A stretch of 26,932 nucleotides of DNA. Source: a virus. Under the pieces are notes generated by a model that had not been told where the DNA came from, made no database searches, and saw only the letters and a program-made list of their open reading frames with translations. The stretch covers positions 1 to 26,932 of the IMG/VR virus record IMGVR_UViG_3300022538_000627; one strand, written 5' to 3'. The position numbers were made by a program, and so were the translations under genes. Shown piece after piece: positions 14,495 through 20,643 of the stretch (positions are counted from its first letter, which is position 1; every line of letters starts with the position of its first letter).

Positions 14495-14797
14495 CTAGCC
14501 CTGTATCAAGCGAGACTTTGCAGCCTCTATTTCAGCATCGGTATACTGTTCATTTTCAGGGTTTTCATTCCACACTTTTATAGCCCCATAATCTGGACTT
14601 TTTTGTTGATGTTCAGCCTTGATATACTTTTCATTTTCAGGGTTTTCATTCCACTCACCAACACCCGTAGCATCTGGATTTGCTTTATGATGCTCATCCT
14701 TGGAATAATTATCAACGTTTTCTTTCCTTTCATTCCACAAAAGCATGTCCAAAGCGTTTGGATTTCCATTCTTGTATTCACTTTTTTTCATTTTCAT
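14495..14797 (-). CDS. Protein with three WNE-type repeats (100 aa)
   Basis: A 100-residue hydrophilic protein of three tandem units of about 28 residues: NPNALDMLLWNERKENVDNY, NPDATGVGEWNENPENEKYI and PDYGAIKVWNENPENEQYT, with linkers like KAEHxxxxPD. The conserved WNE and EN-x-x-Y suggest repeated small helical modules. I do not know the family. It has its own terminator and a TATAAT/stem-loop leader, and its composition is less AT-rich than the terminase beside it, so it may be an acquired cassette. Confidence 0.6.
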   Translation of the reverse strand: MKMKKSEYKNGNPNALDMLLWNERKENVDNYSKDEHHKANPDATGVGEWNENPENEKYIKAEHQQKSPDYGAIKVWNENPENEQYTDAEIEAAKSRLIQG

Positions 14798-14912
14798 TCC
14801 TTCCTTTTATTAATCAATATCATTATTGATATTGATAGTTCTATTATAACATAGTTTTATGTATATAAATTAGTTTATTTTAATATAAATAATTATTTAT
14901 ATTATTAAAAAA
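14798..14912. promoter_or_regulatory. Divergent promoter region between the WNE-repeat gene and terL
   Basis: Leftward: TATGTTATAATAG, then the perfect hairpin ATCAATATC-ATTATT-GATATTGAT and AAAAGGAAGGAATG. Rightward: TATAAATT at 14864-14871 (one base off the late octamer TATAAATA), about 41 bp before the terL ATG. A near-copy of the whole region lies at 18772-18888 between an inverted terL fragment and the 65-aa gene. No Shine-Dalgarno is evident before terL. Confidence 0.45.
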
Positions 14913-15440
14913 ATGAGTGAAATTAGAAATATATTCAATGATTCTACGATTAGTGCGTTAAAAGAAAATAAAAATGAAATCACAGAGGAACTTTTAGATA
15001 AATTAAGAGAAGAAAGTAATGATGGCAAAGAGATAGCATTAGAAATTTTAGACTTCGAAAAGGATAATGAACAATATTATCTTGATGCTTATAATAATCG
15101 TATTTCGTTTAATGGTAATAGACGCCTTAAAAAATCATACACTAATCTGCATTTATCACCTATTCATAAAAAAGAAATAGCAAAATGTGCAGCTAGCATC
15201 AGTTACTTTAAAAAAAATTACGTTAAGATTGTTACACCAAATGGTATTTCGTTCCCTAATTTTAGGCAATACCAAGATGATTTTATTGATGTTATTATTC
15301 CTGATGATAATGAATCTATTGTTAGCATTCAACCGAGGCAATGTTGTAGTTCAACTACATCAATAAAAATTTTAAATAATTTAGAACAGAAAGAACAAAC
15401 ATTTGAGGAATTATTTAATGATTGTAAAAATGAAACATAA
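14913..15440 (+). CDS. Terminase large subunit, N-terminal piece + split intein N-fragment 1
   Basis: A 175-residue protein. Residues 1-143 are the N-terminal part of a T4 gp17-like terminase (FPNFRQYQDDFIDVI, then IVSIQPRQ, the start of Walker A). At Cys144 (15342) the sequence becomes an intein N-fragment of only 32 residues (CCSSTTSIKILNN ... FEELFNDCKNET) with block-A character, then TAA. The matching C-fragment begins the next gene (15569), and joining there restores RQ/SGKT. The break so soon after block A is the atypical split known from AceL-TerL. The product must trans-splice to contribute to the DNA-packaging ATPase. The first 39 codons are duplicated, inverted, at 18656-18771. Confidence 0.88.
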   Translation: MSEIRNIFNDSTISALKENKNEITEELLDKLREESNDGKEIALEILDFEKDNEQYYLDAYNNRISFNGNRRLKKSYTNLHLSPIHKKEIAKCAASISYFKKNYVKIVTPNGISFPNFRQYQDDFIDVIIPDDNESIVSIQPRQCCSSTTSIKILNNLEQKEQTFEELFNDCKNET

Positions 15441-15444
15441 ATAA

Positions 15445-15582
15445 TATAGAATTACATTAGCAGAATATTTTTGTGAAAATAACATAAAAAAAACTAAATA
15501 TTTTGTGTTAAATTATAATGGATTTTATACAACAGAATCTTTCAATAAAGATGTATTAATGGAGTTTTATGAAATTATCTAA
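15445..15582 (+). pseudogene. Open remnant in the first terL gap
   Basis: Between the two halves of intein 1 the +1 frame is open for 45 codons (RITLAEYFCENNIKKTKYFV, then LNYNGFYTTESFNKDVLMEF) but has no early start codon. In known fractured genes this place is taken by a homing endonuclease, so it may be what is left of an inserted gene. It carries the GGAG site of the next gene at 15561-15564. Confidence 0.3.
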
Positions 15583-16291
15583 CATAAATAAGAGAAAATT
15601 TATTGAATCATATCATGGTAATGGTAGGAAAATATTAACACCAGATGGATATAAAGAAGTAATTGAAGTTCATAAGACTATACCATATAGAAAATTTATA
15701 ATTACTTTAGAAAATGGGTTAATTTTAAAATGTGCTGGCAATCATGTTATAATTTCCAAAGATTTTACAGAGATATATGCTAAAGATGCATTAAACTATA
15801 TACTTCAAACAGAACGAGGAATTTCAAAAGTGATTTCTGTTTATGATACTGGAATTGAAGAAAACATGTATGATATTTCTATTAATTCAAAAGATGAATT
15901 ATATTATACAAATGGAGTATTAAGTCATAATAGTGGAAAAACTGTAACGCTTGGTATATATCTAGCACATACAGCGATATTTAAGCGAGATATGAATATT
16001 GGCATAGCTGCCAATAAAAGTAAACAAGCAGCTGAATTTCTTGATAAGACAAAAAAAATTTTGATTGAATTGCCAGTTTGGATGCAGGCAGGAATTACCA
16101 CATGGAATAAAACATATATTGAAAATGAAAATGGCATAAGAATTATTACTGATAGTACATCAACTGATAGTTTCAGGGGCTTTTCTTGTCTAGAAAAAAA
16201 TACTCCAATTGAAGTTTTTGACAAGATAGAAAAAAAATATAGGACATTAACGATTGGTGAAATGTATAATAATTGTGATATAATTGTATAA
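15569..16291 (+). CDS. Split intein C-fragment 1 + terminase middle piece + split intein N-fragment 2
   Basis: A 240-residue protein with three parts. Residues 1-121: intein C-fragment with ILTPDGYKEVIEVHK, a block-B-like ENGLILKCAGNHVII, block F YDTGIEENMYDISI and block G YYTNGVLSHN, ending His-Asn before Ser+1. Residues 122-206 (85 aa): terminase middle part SGKTVTLGIYLAH ... GIAANKSKQAAEFLDKTK ... ITDSTSTDSFRGFS, colinear with T4 gp17 after Walker A. Residues 207-240: a second, different intein N-fragment (CLEKNTPIEVFDKIEKKYRT...) of 34 residues. A GGAG site lies 4 bp before the ATG. The protein has to splice at both ends, with two different partners, to be used. Confidence 0.88.
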   Translation: MKLSNINKRKFIESYHGNGRKILTPDGYKEVIEVHKTIPYRKFIITLENGLILKCAGNHVIISKDFTEIYAKDALNYILQTERGISKVISVYDTGIEENMYDISINSKDELYYTNGVLSHNSGKTVTLGIYLAHTAIFKRDMNIGIAANKSKQAAEFLDKTKKILIELPVWMQAGITTWNKTYIENENGIRIITDSTSTDSFRGFSCLEKNTPIEVFDKIEKKYRTLTIGEMYNNCDIIV

Positions 16292-16294
16292 ATA
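16287..16294 (+). promoter_or_regulatory. T4-type late promoter (TATAAATA) inside the second terL gap
   Basis: TATAAATA on the plus strand overlaps the stop codon of the terminase middle piece and lies 25 bp before the ATG at 16320, with TTAGGAG between. It could also drive the downstream terL-C gene. Confidence 0.55.
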
Positions 16295-16319
16295 ATATTT
16301 TATAACTTAGGAGTGCAAT

Positions 16320-16682
16320 ATGTATTTTAGAAAACTTTTAGAAAATAATACTAATGAAAAAGCAATTTCCGAATCTGATACTGTTTTAGGGTTGTTAAAA
16401 AAATTAGTAAAAGATGGAAATGATGCAAATGACTTTGATATAATAAAAGGAAATCTAGTCCACACAAACAAATTCTACTATAATGCTAAAACAGCATTAA
16501 AAGAACTTAAACAATTATGGTCTAAAGGTGGTTATAATTACAAATTTGCTAGAGTCAAATTTCCAGATATATCAAATATCAAAATCATAGATACATCCAC
16601 ATATATTAAGCATCATGGTGATTCTGGTAAAGGGAGTTTTTTCAACGAAGGGAACGTTAGTGTTGTTTTAAAAATAACATAG
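16320..16682 (+). CDS. Tag-bearing hypothetical protein in the second terL gap
   Basis: A 120-residue protein starting MYFRKLLENNTNEKAISESD, a variant of the M-x-F-R-E-[FY]-L tag. The body (VLGLLKKLVKDGNDANDFDI ... FARVKFPDISNIKI ... GDSGKGSFFNEGNVSVVLKI) shows no nuclease motif and no family I recognise. It separates the two halves of intein 2, the place where homing endonucleases sit in described fractured genes. It has its own late promoter (16287-16294) and ribosome-binding site (TTAGGAGTGCAAT). Inference: a head-packaged cargo gene inserted in the gap. Confidence 0.6.
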   Translation: MYFRKLLENNTNEKAISESDTVLGLLKKLVKDGNDANDFDIIKGNLVHTNKFYYNAKTALKELKQLWSKGGYNYKFARVKFPDISNIKIIDTSTYIKHHGDSGKGSFFNEGNVSVVLKIT

Positions 16683-16711
16683 CTAATATTGTGATAAACT
16701 AGAGACGTTTG

Positions 16712-18166
16712 ATGAAAATAAATAAAAGATATTTAATTAGGACAGATTCTGGGTACCAAGATTTTGATGCTATTCAAAAGACAGAAGAAAAAGGTTTAAG
16801 TATCACAACAAATAAGAATGTTATAAATTGCACTAAAACACATAGAATGATGATTGATGGTAAATTTAAATGTGCAATGGATTTAAAAATTGGTGATTTA
16901 ATAGGCGACCAATGTATTTTAAATATAACACCAAGTAATTTAAATGAATATTTTGATCCTATAAATGTACAGGGGGACAATTCTTATTTTTCATTGGGTA
17001 TAAATCATCATAATTGTTCAATAGTAATAGTAGATGAATGCGCGTTCGTCAAACAAAATTTATGGGAGAACTTCTCAGATTCAATTTTCCCTGCTCAATC
17101 AGGTTTTGCTTGGAAAAAGAATATTTTAATTAGTACTACAAATGGTCTAAATCACTTCTATGATATTGTTCAAGGAGCAAAAGAAGGAATAAATGGTTAC
17201 GAAATTTTTGAAGTAGATTGGAAAGATGTGCCACGATTTAAACCAAATGGTTCAATAATACCACCAGAAGAATTTCAAAAGAATATAATTGCAAAACGTG
17301 GTATCTTACATTTTAATCAAAATTACGCTAATGAGTTTCTTGGATCATCACATACGTTGATTACTTCTGAAAAATTACAATCCATGCGAAAAGGTGAAAT
17401 ATGTGAGATTAGAGATGGTAAATTAAATATATATGAATACCCAATAGAAAATCATAAATATATTATGACTGTTGATCCATCTAAAGATGGTATAGATGCA
17501 TTTGCTGTTCAGATTACAGATATTACAGATTATAAATTTAAACAGGTGGCATCTGCCCAGTTACATATAGATTATTTATTAATGCCAGAATTTTTAAATG
17601 AATGGGGTGAGTTTTATAATAAAGCATATTTAATTATTGAAAATAATGAAGGTGCAGGACAATCTATTGCAGATCAAATGTATCAAAATTTTGAGTATGA
17701 AAATCTACATTTTGACAAAATATTTCTTGGTAATATTAGCAGATCAAGAAAGAAAAAATACCCTGGTTTTAGAACAACTGTTAAAACAAGAAAACAAATT
17801 ATACAAACATTGAAATTATTTATTGAAAATGATAAATTAGACATTAATGATAATGCAACTATTAATGAATTTTATCAATTTATTTTAATTAAAAACAAAT
17901 TTCAAGCAGATCAGGGGGCACATGATGATATGATAATGTCATTAGCATTAACATTCGTTCCGTTTTGTAATACTAAGAATTTTGAAGATATGAGAAAATT
18001 AATTAAAAATTTATACAATGATGACATCCCAGATTCTGAAAAAGTTAATTTTAGTGAATTATTAACTATTGGTAGTTTTCAAGATGGAACAGATGAAAAT
18101 GATTTTGATATATCCAATCAAGAAAGTTGGAATAGGCACATAATTGAAGATGGTGGATTTATTTAA
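16712..18166 (+). CDS. Split intein C-fragment 2 + terminase C-terminal piece (Walker B and nuclease)
   Basis: Starts at the ATG at 16712 (a TTG precedes it in frame). Residues 1-101 are an intein C-fragment: RTDSGYQDFDAIQKTE, NVINCTKTHRMMIDGKF (block B), LKIGDLIGDQCILNI, YFDPINVQGDNSYF and SLGINHHN before Cys+1; it closely follows the AceL-TerL C-fragment pattern. The next 383 residues are gp17-like: CSIVIVDECAF (Walker B), ISTTNGLNHFYDIV (coupling motif), and the RNase H-fold nuclease with Asp in IMTVDPSKDG, Glu in LIIENNEGAG and Asp pair in GAHDDMIMSLA, matching T4 D401, E458 and D542. It supplies both the ATPase catalytic acids and the headful nuclease once spliced. Confidence 0.9.
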   Translation: MKINKRYLIRTDSGYQDFDAIQKTEEKGLSITTNKNVINCTKTHRMMIDGKFKCAMDLKIGDLIGDQCILNITPSNLNEYFDPINVQGDNSYFSLGINHHNCSIVIVDECAFVKQNLWENFSDSIFPAQSGFAWKKNILISTTNGLNHFYDIVQGAKEGINGYEIFEVDWKDVPRFKPNGSIIPPEEFQKNIIAKRGILHFNQNYANEFLGSSHTLITSEKLQSMRKGEICEIRDGKLNIYEYPIENHKYIMTVDPSKDGIDAFAVQITDITDYKFKQVASAQLHIDYLLMPEFLNEWGEFYNKAYLIIENNEGAGQSIADQMYQNFEYENLHFDKIFLGNISRSRKKKYPGFRTTVKTRKQIIQTLKLFIENDKLDINDNATINEFYQFILIKNKFQADQGAHDDMIMSLALTFVPFCNTKNFEDMRKLIKNLYNDDIPDSEKVNFSELLTIGSFQDGTDENDFDISNQESWNRHIIEDGGFI

Positions 18167-18185
18167 TTTTCATCTGTTATTCTTA

Positions 18186-18220
18186 TATAAAATTTTATAT
18201 ATGTCGGGCACTAAATATAT
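18186..18220. repeat. 35-bp direct repeat, left copy
   Basis: TATAAAATTTTATATATGTC... identical over 35 bases to 22229-22263 and in the same orientation. Together the copies bracket a 4-kb block that contains the bacterial-type genes. At the right copy it encodes the C-terminus of the gene at 22238-22537; here it lies 19 bp after the terL stop. Confidence 0.85.
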
Positions 18221-18383
18221 TGCCACTGCAACTATAAATAGAGCAGATGTGCTGGTCAGTTGGAATTTCAAACATATTGTAAATTTAGAGAGAATTCATA
18301 GATACAATGCGGTTAATTTAAAGTTAGGTTATCCAATGATTGAAATCAGAACGCCAACGGAGGTATTAAATTATGAAATTTAA
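18210..18383 (+). pseudogene. PIN-domain (VapC-like) toxin, C-terminal fragment
   Basis: The reading frame gives TKYIATATINRADVLVSWNF, KHIVNLERIHRYNAVNL and YPMIEIRTPTEVLNYE. The phrase ADVLVSWNFKHIVN with a later GYP-x-IEIRTPxEV is typical of the C-terminal half of a PIN-domain ribonuclease family, in which the SWNFKH segment carries conserved acidic/nucleic-acid-contact residues. The N-terminal half is missing; the fragment begins exactly where the 35-bp repeat ends. It overlaps the next small gene by 11 bp, the usual arrangement. Confidence 0.65.
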
Positions 18384-18546
18384 AGCAGTTGAATTTATGA
18401 GAGAGGCTAGAAATAGAATCTATGAAGAAACTAAACATTTATCCCATGAAGAGCATAAAAAATATTTAGCAAAACATAGTGAGTGGTTTACACCTAACAA
18501 ATCATTCCAGCCGACCGCTAATGCGGCTGCTGAATTTAAGCGTTAG
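18373..18546 (+). CDS. Small partner protein of the PIN-domain gene (57 aa)
   Basis: A 57-residue protein, MKFKAVEFMREARNRIYEET ... HEEHKKYLAKHSEWF, with a tail QPTANAAAEFKR encoded by an integron attC-like site. Short ORFs of this type (MKxxAVxxMRxxRxxIxEE) commonly sit directly after this PIN-domain family. Whether it is an antitoxin is not known. The end of the gene reading into attC is typical of integron cassettes. Confidence 0.6.
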   Translation: MKFKAVEFMREARNRIYEETKHLSHEEHKKYLAKHSEWFTPNKSFQPTANAAAEFKR

Positions 18547-18548
18547 CC
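18492..18548 (+). other. Integron attC-like recombination site (57 bp)
   Basis: Starts ACCTAAC (fits the RYYYAAC R'' box) and ends GTTAGCC (close to the GTTRRRY R' box). Between them TTCCAGC-CGACCGC-TAAT-GCGG-CTGCTGAA can fold into a hairpin whose L''/L' arms are TTCCAGC and GCTGAA, leaving one unpaired C. An extrahelical base in L'' is a diagnostic feature of attC. One position of R' departs from consensus. No integrase gene is in the window. Confidence 0.7.
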
Positions 18549-18655
18549 TTCAACCCAAGCACGGAGGATATAAACAAAACTCATGAAGGATGCCAATGCA
18601 GTAATCTTTATCAAGTGCAATATTTGTAGCGATTGGGGTTTTACCAGCTGAGCCC
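18549..18655 (+). other. Possible truncated cassette after attC
   Basis: Directly after the attC core: TTCAACCCAAGCACGGAGGA..., then ATG at about 18583 opening a short ORF (MKDANAVIFIKCNICSDWGF) that stops soon after. On the minus strand the same bases read KGSAGKTPIATNIALDKDY, joined in frame to the terL copy, with a P-loop-like GSAGKT. It is a small piece of bacterial-type, less AT-rich DNA between the attC and the inverted phage copy; I cannot name the source. Confidence 0.3.
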
Positions 18656-18771
18656 TTGCCATCATTACTTTCTTCTCTTAATTTATCTAAAAGTTCCTCT
18701 GTGATTTCATTTTTATTTTCTTTTAACGCACTAATCGTAGAATCATTGAATATATTTCTAATTTCACTCAT
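18656..18771 (-). pseudogene. Inverted duplicate of the terL 5' end (38 codons)
   Basis: Identical base for base to 14913-15028, on the opposite strand. It breaks off after GATGGCAA, where the frame runs into foreign sequence and stops at 18550. It cannot make a terminase fragment, since it lacks the extein beyond residue 38 and the intein. Confidence 0.9.
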
Positions 18772-18888
18772 TTTTTTAATAATAAAAAAAATTATTTATA
18801 TTAAAATAAACTAATTTATATACATAAAACTATGATATAATAGAACTATCAAAAGCAATAATGCTATTGATTAATAAAAGGAATAAAA
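18772..18888. promoter_or_regulatory. Copy of the divergent promoter/leader region
   Basis: Near-identical to 14798-14912 (inverted). Rightward it reads TATGATATAATAG, a stem-loop leader (ATCAAAAGC-AATAAT-GCTATTGAT) and ATTAATAAAAGGAATAAAA before the ATG at 18889, so it should express the 65-aa paralogue. Confidence 0.5.
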
Positions 18889-19086
18889 ATGAAAACAACA
18901 TACAATTTAGAAATAACTTATTTGGTTAAGGGTAAAAAAACTACCGCTACTTATGAAAATTTAAATAAATTTTCAATAACAGATAAAAATATAAATATCA
19001 AATACTACAATACAGGTGATGAGTATATGATAACAACTTTCCCGTTAGATATAGTTGAAGACTTTAAATTCTTCAACAAATCGTAA
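18889..19086 (+). CDS. Small hypothetical protein (65 aa), paralogue of 13537-13734
   Basis: A 65-residue protein (MKTTYNLEITYLVKGKKTTA ... VEDFKFFNKS) differing from the paralogue at about eight positions. The substitutions are mostly conservative and the frame is intact, so both copies appear to be under selection or only recently duplicated. The DNA similarity ends a few bases after the stop (AATAATGAAA), marking the edge of the inverted duplicated block. Confidence 0.65.
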   Translation: MKTTYNLEITYLVKGKKTTATYENLNKFSITDKNINIKYYNTGDEYMITTFPLDIVEDFKFFNKS

Positions 19087-19088
19087 TA

Positions 19089-19292
19089 ATGAAAGAGACT
19101 GATAAGGCGTTTTCTTTTAATGTTGTTGCTACATGCACAATAACCGATCAAGTCATGAAGCGTGTTGGTTATGTGCCAAAGTCGCTTATTCAAGATAATG
19201 GTAATATCCCAACTTGGTTTGCTAATAAAAAATTAAGAGAAATTAACGAGCAAATCACCACACAAACCACTTTGCAAATGCAAATAATTTAA
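19089..19292 (+). CDS. Hypothetical protein (67 aa)
   Basis: A 67-residue ORF beginning MKETDKAFSFNVVATCTITD and ending EQITTQTTLQMQII. The first few codons belong to the end of the duplicated block, so the true start may differ; no Shine-Dalgarno is visible. The rest (VGYVPKSLIQDNGNIPTWFA) looks like coding sequence of bacterial composition. No family recognised. Confidence 0.4.
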   Translation: MKETDKAFSFNVVATCTITDQVMKRVGYVPKSLIQDNGNIPTWFANKKLREINEQITTQTTLQMQII

Positions 19293-19311
19293 TCAATAAG
19301 GAGTAAAAATT

Positions 19312-19464
19312 ATGGACGAATATACATTTTATAATTATATGGTAGAAGTTGAAAACGCACACCCGTTTGGTGATGAGTGCAAATGGTTAGCTGTAATGAG
19401 GGGTGTTTATTGGGATAATTTTAAGGCGTATTGTCTAGAAAATCAGTTGGAATCTTGCTTTTAA
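19312..19464 (+). CDS. Small hypothetical protein (50 aa)
   Basis: A 50-residue protein (MDEYTFYNYMVEVENAHPFG ... LENQLESCF), rich in aromatic and acidic residues. It has a strong AAGGAGTAAAAATT site and follows the previous ORF by 19 bp. No family recognised; the size and charge would fit a phage- or plasmid-encoded inhibitor, but this is speculation. Confidence 0.5.
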   Translation: MDEYTFYNYMVEVENAHPFGDECKWLAVMRGVYWDNFKAYCLENQLESCF

Positions 19465-19473
19465 ATAAACTCC

Positions 19474-20010
19474 ATGAGGCTTGGCAACTTAACCCTGAAT
19501 GAAGTTGCACTAATTATGCACACACACAACGAAAAAATTGATTTTCTAGAAATAGCCACTGAAATAGCGGAATGGTTTGAACGAAATTATGGTTATTTTG
19601 TCAACAAAAATAGCGACAAAATCAAAATAATTCAAGATTTTGAAGAACAATTAAAACGATTGCCAATCGGTGCAATGTCATACATTCAACAAGCCAAAAA
19701 TAATTTTATTGATTTTGGAAATAATCGTCCACCTTTGCCTGCGACATTCATTAAAGAATTGAGAATTTGCTTCAACAAAAAAGTACAGCGAATGCAGCCT
19801 GTTTATTTTGATAAAATCAAATTTATGGCGGACAAAATTTACACAATAAATGGCGATAACAACAAAATAAAATACATCGAAAGATTATCTAATCAAGGAC
19901 AATTAATTCCGTTTTTTGGCTACACGAATATTCTTACAGCAGAAATTAAAATGGTTTTAAAAAGAAATAATTTTACTGAAAATAAAATAAGAGAGATAAT
20001 CGGCTCATAG
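19474..20010 (+). CDS. Hypothetical protein (178 aa)
   Basis: A 178-residue protein; the start may be the internal Met at residue 15 (MHTHNEKIDFLEIATEIAEW). It is mostly helical and basic, with FERNYGYFVNKNSDKIKIIQ, DFGNNRPPLPATFIKELR and AEIKMVLKRNNFTENKIREI. I recognise no domain. It and the next gene are less AT-rich than the phage genes and probably belong to the acquired island. Confidence 0.5.
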   Translation: MRLGNLTLNEVALIMHTHNEKIDFLEIATEIAEWFERNYGYFVNKNSDKIKIIQDFEEQLKRLPIGAMSYIQQAKNNFIDFGNNRPPLPATFIKELRICFNKKVQRMQPVYFDKIKFMADKIYTINGDNNKIKYIERLSNQGQLIPFFGYTNILTAEIKMVLKRNNFTENKIREIIGS

Positions 20011-20056
20011 CAAGAGCAAATCCAAAAATAAGATTTTAGAGTCAAGAAAAAAGAAA

Positions 20057-20539
20057 ATGAAAAAATTACAAATATTAGAAACATCTTTAATCAACAAAAA
20101 AACTAAACTTGATGAGCGTTATAAAAATCATTTTGATGATGTAGCATCTGCCAATGGGCAACCCTTGAATGACAAAAGAAATGGGGCTAGCACATTAAAA
20201 AGATGGGATAGACAGTCAGATACTATACATAATTTAAAACAAAGCATAGAGCTAACAGAGAGAGCCATTGAAAGAGAAAAAAGAAGATTGAAAAGACTAG
20301 TTGAGTATAACAAGTCTCTACCTACTCCGATTTTGGAACTATTAGAAACTGGCGAGTTAACGCAATGGAAAAAATACCCAAATTTCTTTTTCATCAAGGG
20401 GGTTAAAAAAGGCAGATTTGTACTTAAAAATGGTGAACTTTGGCACAAATATCGTGATTGTATTTCTAGTGTCAAAGAGTTAAAAATTTTCTCTGATTTG
20501 TATAGAGAATTAAGCGAAAAATTAGGGGGTAAAAAATGA
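20057..20539 (+). CDS. Coiled-coil hypothetical protein (160 aa)
   Basis: A 160-residue protein with long heptad-like helices: residues 1-25 (LQILETSLINKKTKLDERY) and 55-90 (HNLKQSIELTERAIEREKRR). The phrase NGQPLNDKRNGASTLKRWDR between them and a C-terminal beta-rich piece (YPNFFFIKGVKKGRFVLKNG) complete it. Similar proteins occur, as far as I recall, in phages and plasmids of Gram-negative bacteria, with no known function. It is followed by an overlapping 29-codon ORF and a terminator. Confidence 0.5.
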   Translation: MKKLQILETSLINKKTKLDERYKNHFDDVASANGQPLNDKRNGASTLKRWDRQSDTIHNLKQSIELTERAIEREKRRLKRLVEYNKSLPTPILELLETGELTQWKKYPNFFFIKGVKKGRFVLKNGELWHKYRDCISSVKELKIFSDLYRELSEKLGGKK

Positions 20540-20607
20540 TATGTAAAAATTTAAGGGACTTATTACTACGCTCAACAAGTAATTTAATTGTATCACGCAG
20601 TTTGGTT

Positions 20608-20640
20608 AGGGTTTGGTTTTCATAACCCTTATTTTTTTAT
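20608..20640 (+). terminator. Rho-independent terminator
   Basis: AGGGTT-TGGTTTTCAT-AACCCT followed by TATTTTTTTATTTTT on the plus strand, placed about 70 bp after the coiled-coil gene and between convergent genes. Confidence 0.7.
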
Positions 20641-20643
20641 TTT

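Noticed and set aside
14578-14781. Second minus-strand ORF overlapping the WNE-repeat gene
   Set aside because: It is a frame shadow; the other frame has the clear repeated motif and the RBS.
14913-18166. terL interrupted by group I introns, or simply a frameshifted pseudogene
   Set aside because: The extra sequences are coding, begin with Cys, end His-Asn and contain intein blocks. Each gene has its own start codon, and the exteins rejoin without loss or gain to gp17 length. The catalytic residues are all kept.
18144-18383. ORF starting inside terL and running into the PIN fragment as one gene
   Set aside because: The first 22 codons are terL and the 35-bp repeat read in another frame; only the part from about 18210 resembles a PIN domain.
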